Counted from the stretch's first letter, positions 23,168 to 31,925 are shown. The stretch: DNA of 42,418 nt from Chitinophagaceae bacterium (GCA_004173355.1 SEAD01000028.1:1-42418); one strand, 5' to 3'. The notes: generated by a model not told the origin, from the sequence alone. Made by a program: numbers and translations.

Positions 23168-24868
23168 CTATTTGATGTTGATGATCTTTTTATCCTTCGG
23201 GTACCTGATCGTGTAACTGAACCGGACTTTTCGGCTTTCACCCGGTTTGAGTTCGATTTTCCAGGTCAGTGCCCCTGTTTCCGTATTCACCATTGCCTCA
23301 CCGGATTCATCCAGTTTTACTTCCACTTCCTTTATGTTACTGAGCGGGTACTGGTCTTTCAGCAGCAGGTTCACATCGGTGAGTTTATTATTCTTCACTG
23401 TCAGTTCATAGGTAAACACCTGCCGGCTGTATCCACCGTTTGTTTTGAGTGTGCTGAGTTCCTTTACCAGCGTACGTTTCACCGCCACGCGTTTATCACG
23501 GCCAAGGGATAGGTTCAGTGTATCGGCGGTGGTGCCCGGATCAATCATGGATTTACCGATATAGGTTTCGTCCATGATGATATTGGCCTCCCCGGGCAGC
23601 AGGTCGAGCGACTGCCAGTCGGCCACTTCAGCCATGAGATATGCTTCCTTATCAAGACGGGGCACTGCATAGTTTTTCAGGATGCTGCTGATTTCTTCAT
23701 CCCTGATAGTAACCTGGTGCAGTTCGCCATCGCTTTCGATATCATAGGGAAGATCTATTTCAAAATTGGTATTGAGCTGCCCTTCGTTGAGCGTTGTATA
23801 CTGCTGGATCGTGCTCGGTTCAATGCTTTCATCGTCTTTCGGTAACGGTGTGGTTACCTGTAGACCGGGCACCCTTCCTTCAAGCATCACTTCCATTGCT
23901 GCTGATTTGTCGAACGACTGGATCGTATTCCGCTGGATACCCACCTGTGCCCGGCGTTGCAGGTCGGTGTACAGGCCGGGTACATACAACTGCAGGTACC
24001 AGGGCGTCAGCACGGGAGCAACCACACCAAAATTGGGAGTGCCGGTGCTCAGGGTCAGACGGGTTTTTTTCCAGTCGATCCCGGAGGTCTGGGTAATTGA
24101 TGCCTTGTAAATCAGTTTTACCTTGTTTGTTTTTGAATTCACCCGGATATCATACAACGGGGTCCAGCCGGCATTATTGGTGTAATACGAAATACCCACC
24201 GGCAGTTCGCCCGGCTGCCTGCACATCACCTGCAGCGTCAGTTCACCGTAGGACCTGGCGGCTGCGGGTCTCGCGGCATTAAAGCTGTTGATCCGTTTGC
24301 GGAGCAGCTCCAGTTTCCGGGCAGATGCCTGGTTGGCCTGGTTATAATTGAAGATGGCCGTTTTGGCGGTACTGATCCGGTTGTTGGAAAAGTTCACCAG
24401 CTTCAGCAATTCATCACTCAGGATGGTTTTGCCGCCATTGCCCGCGAGGGCGGTTTCGATCAGCGTACCCGTTTTGACCATCGTCTCCTGCTCGATGGCA
24501 ATCTGGTTGTCTACGCGCGCCATGTCCCGCATGATGATCTCGATACTGTCCTGCATTTGCCTCACTTCCGGGAGTAACACCGGTGTACTGTTCTGGTCAG
24601 GATAAACGACTTTATAACGATGGGAAAGCAGGGCAACCGATTCCGGGACGCTGATCTGCAGGCTTTGCACATCCACCGAACTGCTCAATCCGGAGATAAC
24701 GATAAATCGCGTTGACATACCCGCTTTGACGGTTGACTGATGGGTGAGTTCTGCGCCATAACCGAAATAAACGGTGGCGGTATTCAGGGTGGCTACGGAC
24801 CGGACGCTGTCCTGCGCACGCAATGACGTGCTGAAAACAACGGCCAGCAACAGGAAAAAACGTTGCAT
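23168..24868 (-). CDS. MuiA-family protein (DUF4139), exported
   Basis: A 566-residue exported protein; signal peptide MQRFFLLLAVVFSTSLRAQ. An N-terminal DUF4140-like part (VATVYF-like VATLNTATVYFGYGAELTHQ, GLSSSVDVQSLQISVP) is followed by a long coiled-coil (about 105-200) and the DUF4139 beta domain (VSYYTNNAGWTPLYDIRVNS through SFSYTIRYPKDKKI). The family is named after a mucoidy inhibitor, but its molecular role is unknown. Unusually, around residues 325-340 an insert reads EGRVPGLQVT, resembling the plug motif of SusC-type TonB receptors. It is divergent from mutS and has its own terminator. Confidence 0.85.
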   Translation of the reverse strand: MQRFFLLLAVVFSTSLRAQDSVRSVATLNTATVYFGYGAELTHQSTVKAGMSTRFIVISGLSSSVDVQSLQISVPESVALLSHRYKVVYPDQNSTPVLLPEVRQMQDSIEIIMRDMARVDNQIAIEQETMVKTGTLIETALAGNGGKTILSDELLKLVNFSNNRISTAKTAIFNYNQANQASARKLELLRKRINSFNAARPAAARSYGELTLQVMCRQPGELPVGISYYTNNAGWTPLYDIRVNSKTNKVKLIYKASITQTSGIDWKKTRLTLSTGTPNFGVVAPVLTPWYLQLYVPGLYTDLQRRAQVGIQRNTIQSFDKSAAMEVMLEGRVPGLQVTTPLPKDDESIEPSTIQQYTTLNEGQLNTNFEIDLPYDIESDGELHQVTIRDEEISSILKNYAVPRLDKEAYLMAEVADWQSLDLLPGEANIIMDETYIGKSMIDPGTTADTLNLSLGRDKRVAVKRTLVKELSTLKTNGGYSRQVFTYELTVKNNKLTDVNLLLKDQYPLSNIKEVEVKLDESGEAMVNTETGALTWKIELKPGESRKVRFSYTIRYPKDKKIINIK

Positions 24869-24923
24869 AAAAGTTTATTTACCCCTCAGATGCAGTCGCG
24901 GGAATTCTTACATAACCCTTCCT

Positions 24924-24931
24924 TATTTTTG
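24924..24931 (+). promoter_or_regulatory. -7 promoter element TATTTTTG of mutS
   Basis: Perfect TAnnTTTG on the plus strand, 30 bases before the mutS ATG, within the divergent spacer shared with the MuiA-family gene. Confidence 0.55.
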
Positions 24932-24961
24932 CCCTTCACCTGAAGCGACATTAACAAAACC

Positions 24962-27583
24962 ATGGCGAAAGCAAAAACAGAGGAAACCCCCATGATGCAG
25001 CAGCACCGGGCTATCAAGCAGAAGTACCCGGATGCGATACTGTTGTTCAGGGTCGGTGATTTCTATGAAACCTTTGGCCAGGACGCGATTGTTGCCTCAC
25101 AGGTCCTTGGCATCACGCTGACAAAAAGGAATAACGGGGCGGCGTCCTCATCTGAACTTGCGGGCTTCCCGCACCATTCCATCGATACCTACCTGCATAA
25201 ACTGGTGAAGGCCGGTTACCGCGTGGCGGTGTGCGACCAGCTGGAAGACCCGAAAACTGCCAAGGGCGTGGTAAAGCGGGGTGTCACGGAAATGGTGACG
25301 CCAGGTACTGCGGTGAATGATAAACTGCTCTTGCACCATACCAACAATTTCCTTGCGGCCATCCATTTCGGTGCCAATGACCGGTACGGCCTTTCCTTCC
25401 TCGATATTTCCACCGGTGAATTCCTGGTTGCAGAAGGTGACCAGGAGTATGCGGAAAAACTGCTGCAGGCTTTCAAACCAAGCGAGGTCATTTTCCAGCG
25501 GCAGAAACAAAAGTTGTTCCGCGAGAATTTCGGTGGCAAAATGTATACCTACTCGCTTGATGAATGGATCTTTGACGGGCATTATGCCGGTGATATCCTC
25601 CTCAAACATTTCCAGACACAGTCACTCAGGGGTTTTGGTGTGGATGACCTGCCGGAAGGGCTGGTTGCCGCTGGAGCAATTATCCATTACCTGAAGGACA
25701 CCGAACACCCGAACCTGCAGCACATCACTTCGCTGCAACGGATCAACCGGGATGATTTCCTGTGGATGGACCGCTTCACGATCCGTAACCTGGAGCTGGT
25801 ATATCCCAGCGGGGAAGGCAATCTCACCCTGCTGAGCGTACTCGACAACACCCAGTCACCGATGGGCGCGCGCCTGCTCAAACGCTGGATTATTTTTCCG
25901 TTGAATGACCTTGCAAGGATCAATGAACGACTCAATCTCGTCGGATTTTTTATAAAGGAAACCGACCTCCGTCACCAGCTGGCGCAGGCAATAAGGCAGT
26001 GCGGGGATATCGAACGGCTGGTATCCAAACTGCCCATGAAAAAAATAAATCCGCGCGAGGTCATGCAGCTCGCCCGCGGACTCACACAGGTAGAAAAAAT
26101 CCGCAGTCTCTGTATTGAATCAGGCGATAGCACATTATCCCGGCTTGCTGCCGGACTGAATCCCTGTACCGATATCGCCAGCAGGATTTATGAACTGCTG
26201 GTGGAGAACCCGCCGGCACTGGCATCCAAAGGTGGCATGATCCGTACCGGGTTGCATCCCGACCTGGACGAACTGCGGTCCATCTCTTCCAGTGGCAAGG
26301 AGTATCTGGTGAAAATGCAGCAAAAGGAAGCGGAACGTACCGGGATCTCATCACTGAAAATCGGATTCAACAATGTGTTTGGTTATTATCTCGAAGTCAC
26401 CAACCTCCATAAATCAAAAGTGCCTCCCGAGTGGATGCGCAAGCAGACCCTCGCCAATGCAGAACGGTATATCACCGCCGAACTGAAAGACTACGAAGAA
26501 AAAATAACCGGCGCCGAGGAGAAAATCCTGCAGCTTGAACTGCAGTTGTATGAAGACCTGCTGAACCTGCTGGGTGACTACCTGGTACCCATGCAGGGTA
26601 ACGGGACGATCGTGGCCAATCTTGATTGCCTGGTTTGTTTTGCCGTCAATGCCCTGCAGTTCCATTACAAAAAACCAACGCTGCACGAAGGTGATGAATG
26701 GAATGTGACGGAAGGCAGGCATCCCGTGATCGAACGTCATTTACCCGCAGGCGAAACTTACATACACAACGACCTGTTCCTTGATAAAAAAGAACAGCAG
26801 GTGATCATCCTCACCGGTCCAAATATGAGTGGTAAATCTGCCTTGCTGCGACAGACGGCACTGATCACCCTCATGGCACATATCGGCTCATTTGTTCCAG
26901 CCACAGATGCCAGGATCCCGCTGACCGACAAGATCTTCACCCGTGTTGGGGCATCCGATAACCTGAGTGGTGGTGAATCCACCTTCATGGTAGAAATGAA
27001 TGAAACCGCTTCCATTATCAATAATATTACCGCACGCAGCCTGATCCTGCTCGATGAAATCGGAAGGGGCACCTCCACATACGACGGGATCTCCATTGCC
27101 TGGAGTATTGTGGAACACCTGCATGGATCATCCCGGCAGCCGCATACCCTTTTTGCCACCCATTACCACGAACTGAACGATCTCGAAGAGCGGTTGCCCC
27201 GGGTCCGCAACTACCATATCACGAATAAGGAAGTGGGCAACCGGATCATATTCCTGCGCAAACTTGCCCGCGGCGGAAGCGTGCACAGTTTCGGGATCCA
27301 TGTGGCAAAAATGGCGGGTATGCCCGCTTCACTGATCAACCGCGCCAATGATATCCTTTCCCAACTTGAAACAAAACATGTGGATGATAATGGGGAGGAT
27401 ACCGGCAGCACAGCCCGGAAGGTAAAAGACGTGAATGCCCCTAAAATGCAGCTCTCTATTTTCGATGCCCATACCGAAACCTTCGGGAACATCCGCGAGA
27501 TGCTTTCCGGCATCGATATCAACCGGCTTACACCGGTTGAAGCACTCCTCAAACTGCAGGAAATCAAACAGCTGCTCAAATAA
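24962..27583 (+). CDS. mutS: DNA mismatch repair protein MutS
   Basis: The mismatch-recognition ATPase, 873 residues. The N-terminal mismatch-binding domain holds the Phe-x-Glu motif in VGDFYETFGQDA. Connector, lever and clamp domains follow, then the ATPase domain with Walker A GPNMSGKSALLRQTA (about residue 620), SGGESTFMVEMNE, Walker B LILLDEIGRGTSTYDG and ATHYHEL. The C-terminal tail includes a helix-turn-helix dimerisation segment. It is full length, with the normal MAKAKTEETPMMQQH start at the ATG at 24962. Confidence 0.97.
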   Translation: MAKAKTEETPMMQQHRAIKQKYPDAILLFRVGDFYETFGQDAIVASQVLGITLTKRNNGAASSSELAGFPHHSIDTYLHKLVKAGYRVAVCDQLEDPKTAKGVVKRGVTEMVTPGTAVNDKLLLHHTNNFLAAIHFGANDRYGLSFLDISTGEFLVAEGDQEYAEKLLQAFKPSEVIFQRQKQKLFRENFGGKMYTYSLDEWIFDGHYAGDILLKHFQTQSLRGFGVDDLPEGLVAAGAIIHYLKDTEHPNLQHITSLQRINRDDFLWMDRFTIRNLELVYPSGEGNLTLLSVLDNTQSPMGARLLKRWIIFPLNDLARINERLNLVGFFIKETDLRHQLAQAIRQCGDIERLVSKLPMKKINPREVMQLARGLTQVEKIRSLCIESGDSTLSRLAAGLNPCTDIASRIYELLVENPPALASKGGMIRTGLHPDLDELRSISSSGKEYLVKMQQKEAERTGISSLKIGFNNVFGYYLEVTNLHKSKVPPEWMRKQTLANAERYITAELKDYEEKITGAEEKILQLELQLYEDLLNLLGDYLVPMQGNGTIVANLDCLVCFAVNALQFHYKKPTLHEGDEWNVTEGRHPVIERHLPAGETYIHNDLFLDKKEQQVIILTGPNMSGKSALLRQTALITLMAHIGSFVPATDARIPLTDKIFTRVGASDNLSGGESTFMVEMNETASIINNITARSLILLDEIGRGTSTYDGISIAWSIVEHLHGSSRQPHTLFATHYHELNDLEERLPRVRNYHITNKEVGNRIIFLRKLARGGSVHSFGIHVAKMAGMPASLINRANDILSQLETKHVDDNGEDTGSTARKVKDVNAPKMQLSIFDAHTETFGNIREMLSGIDINRLTPVEALLKLQEIKQLLK

Positions 27584-27628
27584 CCTCGCAAGCACAACTG
27601 ACAGCCAGATTCCTACACTGGATGGTTT

Positions 27629-27644
27629 ATTGACATTTGTCAAT
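27629..27644. promoter_or_regulatory. Crp/Fnr-type palindrome ATTGAC-ATTT-GTCAAT
   Basis: A perfect 6-base inverted repeat with a 4-base spacer, in the 200-base gap between mutS and the PA14-like secreted protein gene. The core TTGAC-N4-GTCAA is the same as in the site at 41721-41738, next to the Crp/Fnr regulator gene. It lies about 130 bases upstream of the likely start of transcription, which is far for direct activation. No U-tract follows, so it is not a terminator of mutS. Confidence 0.45.
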
Positions 27645-27758
27645 TATTAAGGGTTTACCAGTAATCCTACTAGTTCCTGCTGCGTACGATTCCCCCGGAA
27701 ATACCCGTTAAACGTTATTACTCAGATGCCGTAAGCAATAACCCTTAAAAAAAGATCG

Positions 27759-27766
27759 TTGGTTTG
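27759..27766 (+). promoter_or_regulatory. -7-like element TTGGTTTG
   Basis: One mismatch to TAnnTTTG, 17 bases before the ATG at 27784. A short palindrome TTGTG-T-CACAA (27764-27774) overlaps its end. The rest of the mutS-to-27784 gap holds the Crp/Fnr-like site and nothing else I can identify. Confidence 0.3.
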
Positions 27767-27783
27767 TGTCACAAGACTATCCA

Positions 27784-29301
27784 ATGACAAAACCAACTAT
27801 TACCCTTCTTTTACTGCTCGCCCTCGCAATGGATGCTTCGGCGCAGGCATGTACCCCCCAGGGGGACCAGCTGGCCTACGGGTCGGGCAATTCCTGGATC
27901 GGTTATGTATATGACAATATGGATTTCACTACCTACCGTGGGTATGTGAATGAAGGCACAACCGGCAGTCCCAATTTCGACCAGTCCTTTGGCGGCGCCA
28001 ATGTCAATTACCCCACCAATGGATGTCCGGTCAATACCAATTCGTTCAGCGTCCGTTATAAACTTGCACGGAATTTCACCGCCGGCAGTTATGTGATAAC
28101 AGTTGGGGGCGACGATGGCTACCGGCTCAGCGTGGATGGCGGTGCAACCTGGATAATCAACCGGTGGGCAGACCAGTCGTATGTTACCACCGACGCAACC
28201 GTCACATTGAGTGGCAACGTACAGCTTGTACTCGAGTACTACGAAAACGGCAGCGATAACCGGATCTCCTTTTCACTCAATGGTCCCTGTTCAGTGTCCG
28301 ACGACCAGACCGTATACGGAACCAGCAATACCTGGTATGGCTATATTTACGACGGTACCGCATTTGATACCTATGCCGGCCGGGTAACCGAAGGGAATTC
28401 GGGCAATCCCAACTTCGACCAGAGTTTCGGCGGCTCAAATACCAGTTACCTTACCCCGGGGGGGTGTTCGGTCCAGACCGAAACCTTCAGTGCCCGGTAC
28501 CGCCTCCGCAAAACATTCAGCAACCGCTCGGTGAGTTTTACTGTTGGTGCTGATGACGGTTTCCGGCTGAGCATCAATGGTGGCTCTACCTGGCTAATTA
28601 ACCGCTGGGCCTTGCAGTCGTACACCACTTCCACTGCCACAGTAACGCTGAATGGCACGTATGATATCGTATTGGAATACTACGAGAACTCAGGGGATAA
28701 CCGCGTGAGTTTTGCCCTCGTCGAAAATACAGTACTACCACTGGAGCTTACAAAATTCACTGCTGTCAGGAATAGCCGCGGTGTACAGTTGGGATGGGGA
28801 ATCGAAACAGATAATGAAACCCTGACTGTGGAACCGCAACGCAGCAGCGATGGGCAGGTATTTACGTCCCTGTCAGCTGTGGCTGTTCCGCAGCCGGTGC
28901 CCGCCACCTGGAATGCCAGCTATACCGATGCCGGCAACAACAGCACACGCAGCTACTACCGGTTGAAAATAACCGGGGCAAACGGCAAACTCTATTACTC
29001 ATCGGTGATTGCCATCGATGCATCGGTAACCGCTGACGGGTCAGACCTGAAGATGTATCCGACCCTGGTGAACAGCTCGGGCCAGGTTACTATCCGGACC
29101 GGCAGGGACCTGGGAGCGGTGACACTGACCATCCGGGATGCGGCAGGACGGATCAGCGGCAACGAAAAACTGGGAACAATCACAAAAGGCCAGGTTATGA
29201 GCATCGGCCTGCAGAAATACCGGCTCGCCGCTGGGCTGCACCTGGTATCGTTTACGGACCAGGATGGAGTGACCATTACACAGAAGTTACTCGTGCGATA
29301 A
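27784..29301 (+). CDS. Secreted protein with two PA14-like repeats and T9SS sorting domain
   Basis: A 505-residue surface or secreted protein. The signal peptide is MTKPTITLLLLLALAMDASAQ, from the ATG at 27784. Two homologous repeats of about 135-140 residues follow. Shared landmarks are W-x-GY-x-YD, the NFDQSFGG motif, a central GDDGYRLSVDGGATWIINRW / GADDGFRLSINGGSTWLINRW and a closing LEYYEN...DNR-x-SF. The DDG(Y/F)R-x-S-x-(D/N)GG pattern resembles PA14/GLEYA ligand-binding beta domains. A linker (LPLELTKFTAVR) and a C-terminal T9SS type A sorting domain (from LKMYPTLVNSSGQ) follow, so the protein is exported by the type IX system. It probably binds carbohydrate; that is inference. Confidence 0.85.
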   Translation: MTKPTITLLLLLALAMDASAQACTPQGDQLAYGSGNSWIGYVYDNMDFTTYRGYVNEGTTGSPNFDQSFGGANVNYPTNGCPVNTNSFSVRYKLARNFTAGSYVITVGGDDGYRLSVDGGATWIINRWADQSYVTTDATVTLSGNVQLVLEYYENGSDNRISFSLNGPCSVSDDQTVYGTSNTWYGYIYDGTAFDTYAGRVTEGNSGNPNFDQSFGGSNTSYLTPGGCSVQTETFSARYRLRKTFSNRSVSFTVGADDGFRLSINGGSTWLINRWALQSYTTSTATVTLNGTYDIVLEYYENSGDNRVSFALVENTVLPLELTKFTAVRNSRGVQLGWGIETDNETLTVEPQRSSDGQVFTSLSAVAVPQPVPATWNASYTDAGNNSTRSYYRLKITGANGKLYYSSVIAIDASVTADGSDLKMYPTLVNSSGQVTIRTGRDLGAVTLTIRDAAGRISGNEKLGTITKGQVMSIGLQKYRLAAGLHLVSFTDQDGVTITQKLLVR

Positions 29302-29324
29302 AAACGGGCGAAAAAACCCGGTTT
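29302..29324 (+). terminator. Weak hairpin after the PA14-like protein gene
   Basis: AAACGGG and CCCGGTTT can pair with one bulged base across an A-rich loop, directly after the stop codon; the downstream AAATT is a poor U-tract. It is a possible weak terminator only. Confidence 0.3.
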
Positions 29325-29423
29325 AAATTATTGAAAAGTAAATAGTTAGGACTGCTGATGTAAATAACAGTGCATTGATTGCCCTATACAAAAAGTTCTT
29401 ATTTTTACCGCAAATTGCTAACC

Positions 29424-30008
29424 ATGAAGTCAACCGGACTAACTGCCTGTTTTTTATTTTCCGCCCTGGCCCTGACCTCCCTCTCCTCCTGTGAAAAAGA
29501 GTCAGAGCAGAAAAAAGCGAATCTGTATGTCAAGAAGGATATCGCTTTCACCGGCGCACAGATCAGGCCCGTGTCGAGTCCTTCCGCAGGTACGGGGTCA
29601 ATGGATGTCTGGTATGACAAAAGGGAAAAGATATTGAACTATGCCATCCGCTGGAGCGGGCTGAGTGACAGTATTATTGCGATCCGGATCAATGGTCCTG
29701 CGCCAAGTGGTTTCAATGCAGTAAACCCGGCGTTCAATCCGGCACCGGCTGCGTTCACCAACTATTCCACCTCTCCGTACGTAACAAAGCAGCTGTTTAT
29801 TGGTACTGCCCCCCGGGCATTGTATCCTTCATCCGGCACATTCGCCGGAACGATGCTTATTGATGGGGTAAGGGTGAATGAGGATGACCTGCTTAACGGG
29901 CAATACTTTTTCACACTCCACACTAAAACCCTGCTGCCTGTAGCTATTCCGGGAAGTTTCCTGTACCGCTGGCTGGGTGAAGTAAGGGCACAGATCGAAT
30001 TCGATTAA
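29424..30008 (+). CDS. CHRD-domain-like lipoprotein
   Basis: A 194-residue protein starting at the ATG at 29424. The signal MKSTGLTACFLFSALALTSLSSC gives a lipobox LSSC with Cys23. The mature part (KKDIAFTGAQIRPVSSPSAGTGSMDVWYDKREKILNYAIRWSGLSDSIIAIRINGPA through GTFAGTMLIDGVRVNEDDLLNGQYFFTLHTKT) follows the CHRD domain pattern, in which repeated beta strands form a barrel-like fold of unknown function. An upstream in-frame start at 29379 would misplace the signal peptide. It has its own terminator and no clear operon partner. Confidence 0.8.
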   Translation: MKSTGLTACFLFSALALTSLSSCEKESEQKKANLYVKKDIAFTGAQIRPVSSPSAGTGSMDVWYDKREKILNYAIRWSGLSDSIIAIRINGPAPSGFNAVNPAFNPAPAAFTNYSTSPYVTKQLFIGTAPRALYPSSGTFAGTMLIDGVRVNEDDLLNGQYFFTLHTKTLLPVAIPGSFLYRWLGEVRAQIEFD

Positions 30009-30029
30009 GATTTAATGATTTTATCATAC

Positions 30030-30059
30030 AGTCGCGTCCATCTGGCCGCGACTTTTTTT
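30030..30059 (+). terminator. Intrinsic terminator after the CHRD lipoprotein gene
   Basis: AGTCGCG (30030-30036) and CGCGACT (30047-30053) form a 7-bp GC-rich stem with a 10-base loop, followed by an uninterrupted run of T. It separates the lipoprotein gene from the convergent SET-domain gene. Confidence 0.85.
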
Positions 30060-30063
30060 ATGC

Positions 30064-30447
30064 CTATTTCGCATCAAACCAGAGGGGCTTGTGGTCGTTC
30101 CATTCCCCGTTATAATTGATGGTAAGCTCCTCGCCAGCGGGTATTGCCCGCATGGTTACAATGTGGATCGTCCGGTGTTCAAAGTCCATTACATACTCGC
30201 AGGAAGAATCATAGGAATGATTGTACACGGGCACATAACCCAGTGCCATACAGCAAAAAGGCTGGCCTGCACCCCATTCAAATATATAATCATGCAGGGT
30301 GGTCTGGTCAAGCAACTCCCTCTCCCGCTGGTCCATCACTATCACCGGTGATATTTCCACCGTAGTACCCGCATCGATTGGTTCAGATGTATACACACCC
30401 CGGTCGCGGCCTTCGGAAGGGGCAATAAACAGTATCGGAAGGATCAT
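30064..30447 (-). CDS. Small SET-domain protein (putative protein lysine methyltransferase)
   Basis: A 127-residue stand-alone SET domain. Landmarks in order: GRDRGVYTSEPIDAGTTVEISPV at the N-terminus, LGYVPVYNHSYDSSCEYVMD with the NHS cofactor-binding motif, and the AGEELTINYNGEW motif that forms the pseudoknot near the active site. It lacks pre-SET and post-SET regions. SET proteins are mainly eukaryotic but short ones are found in many bacteria, where the substrates are mostly unknown. It is divergent from mgtE and not in an operon. Confidence 0.82.
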   Translation of the reverse strand: MILPILFIAPSEGRDRGVYTSEPIDAGTTVEISPVIVMDQRERELLDQTTLHDYIFEWGAGQPFCCMALGYVPVYNHSYDSSCEYVMDFEHRTIHIVTMRAIPAGEELTINYNGEWNDHKPLWFDAK

Positions 30448-30496
30448 AAGATGAAGTTAGGGAGCTTCCCCCTGATTCTTCTTGAAAGGGACTTCG

Positions 30497-30504
30497 TAAA
30501 TTTG
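30497..30504 (+). promoter_or_regulatory. -7 promoter element TAAATTTG of mgtE
   Basis: Perfect TAnnTTTG, three bases before the ATG at 30508. If this is the promoter, the mgtE transcript is leaderless; if translation started at 30451 the element would lie inside the gene. Confidence 0.45.
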
Positions 30505-30507
30505 GAC

Positions 30508-31905
30508 ATGGCCGCAGAATTTAATGAACCTCTGACACTGACCGAACAGTTTGAAGCGGTAATCCAAACCGAAAACAAACTGGACATCAAGGACTTCCTG
30601 AACAGGCAGAACATCAGTGATGTGGTGGACCTTGTTTACGAGTTCGAGGATTATGAAGGACAGATCATCGCCAATATGTCGATGCACCGCGCAGCCAGTG
30701 TGTTCAAAATCCTCGAGCTGCCCACTCAGAAAAGGATCATCCAGACCCTGCCTCCGAATACAACGGCAGCATTGCTGAATGACCTGCCTGCGGATGACCG
30801 GACCGATTTCCTGGAAGAACTGCCGAGTAATGTAGTGCGCGAACTGATCAAACTCATGGACCCGCAGGAACGCCGTGTCACCCTCTCCCTGCTGGGCTAC
30901 CCGGAAAATAGTATCGGCCGGCTGATGACTCCGGACTACGTATACGTGTACCCCGATAATACGATTGAAGAAGTGTTCGCCACTATCCGCAAATACGGGA
31001 AAGACAGCGAAACCATCAACGTGATCTATGTGATCAACCGTAAGGGAGAACTGCTCGACGATATCCGCATACGCGATTTTATCCTCAATACCCCCGACCG
31101 CAAGGTCTCCGAACTGATGGATGAGCGTGGCGTGGTTGCGCTCCATCCGGAAGACGATCAGGAGACAGCCAGCGAGGCATTCAAGATGAATAACCGCGTG
31201 GCATTACCCGTGGTAAGCAGCAGCAACAAACTTCTGGGTATCGTGACCATCGATGACATGCTCTGGGTCGCCAGTGAGGAATTCAGTGAGGACATGCAGA
31301 AGATGGGTGGTACTGAAGCACTCGATGAGCCCTATCTTGAAATGCCTATCATGAAACTGTTCAAGAAAAGGATCGTCTGGCTGGTTATCCTCTTCCTCGG
31401 GGAAATGCTGACAGCCACCGCGATGGCTTATTTTGAAGATGAAATTGCACGGGCTGTTGTGCTCGCACTTTTTATCCCGCTGATCATTTCAAGCGGGGGC
31501 AACAGTGGTTCACAGGCTACCACCCTGATCATCCAGGCAATGGCAGTGGGTGAGATCACTATCGCAGACTGGTGGCGTGTCATGAAACGCGAACTCGCAT
31601 CCGGGCTGATGCTTGGATTCCTGCTCGGCCTCATCGGTTTTTTCCGCATTGTTGCCTGGCATGCAATCGCGCCGCAGGTATACGGGGCACACTGGATGGC
31701 TCTCGGTATCACCCTTGGCCTCACGCTGCTGGGTGTGGTACTTTGGGGTACGATCGCCGGCAGTATGTTACCCATGATCCTCAAACGGCTTGGTGCTGAC
31801 CCTGCGGTCAGTTCCGCCCCTTTCGTAGCTACGCTCGTGGATGTAACCGGACTGGTGATCTATTTTTCCGTCGCCAACATGCTTTTGAGCGGTACTCTCT
31901 TATAG
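30508..31905 (+). CDS. mgtE: Magnesium transporter MgtE
   Basis: A 465-residue Mg2+ channel from the ATG at 30508 (MAAEFNEPL); an ATG at 30451 would add 19 residues. An N-terminal superhelical domain (about 20-125, with LPPNTTAALLNDLPADDRTDFLEELP) precedes a pair of CBS domains (about 130-255, from SIGRLMTPDYV). The CBS pair binds Mg2+ and gates the pore. Five transmembrane helices follow (about 285-465), with SGGNSGSQATTLIIQAMAVGEI, the pore signature. The length and order match the family. No Mg riboswitch-like structure is visible upstream, where only 60 bases separate it from the SET gene. Confidence 0.95.
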   Translation: MAAEFNEPLTLTEQFEAVIQTENKLDIKDFLNRQNISDVVDLVYEFEDYEGQIIANMSMHRAASVFKILELPTQKRIIQTLPPNTTAALLNDLPADDRTDFLEELPSNVVRELIKLMDPQERRVTLSLLGYPENSIGRLMTPDYVYVYPDNTIEEVFATIRKYGKDSETINVIYVINRKGELLDDIRIRDFILNTPDRKVSELMDERGVVALHPEDDQETASEAFKMNNRVALPVVSSSNKLLGIVTIDDMLWVASEEFSEDMQKMGGTEALDEPYLEMPIMKLFKKRIVWLVILFLGEMLTATAMAYFEDEIARAVVLALFIPLIISSGGNSGSQATTLIIQAMAVGEITIADWWRVMKRELASGLMLGFLLGLIGFFRIVAWHAIAPQVYGAHWMALGITLGLTLLGVVLWGTIAGSMLPMILKRLGADPAVSSAPFVATLVDVTGLVIYFSVANMLLSGTLL

Positions 31906-31917
31906 TGCTGAAAAATA

Positions 31918-31925
31918 TATCTTTG
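31918..31925 (+). promoter_or_regulatory. -7 promoter element TATCTTTG of glmS
   Basis: Perfect TAnnTTTG followed by CGC, 22 bases before the glmS ATG. There is no room for, and no sign of, a glmS ribozyme. Confidence 0.6.

Noticed and set aside
27647-27748. Distant inverted repeat TTAAGGGTT ... AACCCTTAA in the mutS to PA14-gene gap
   Set aside because: The arms are only 9 bases and 84 bases apart; chance occurrence in A/T-rich DNA is likely and no terminator features accompany it.
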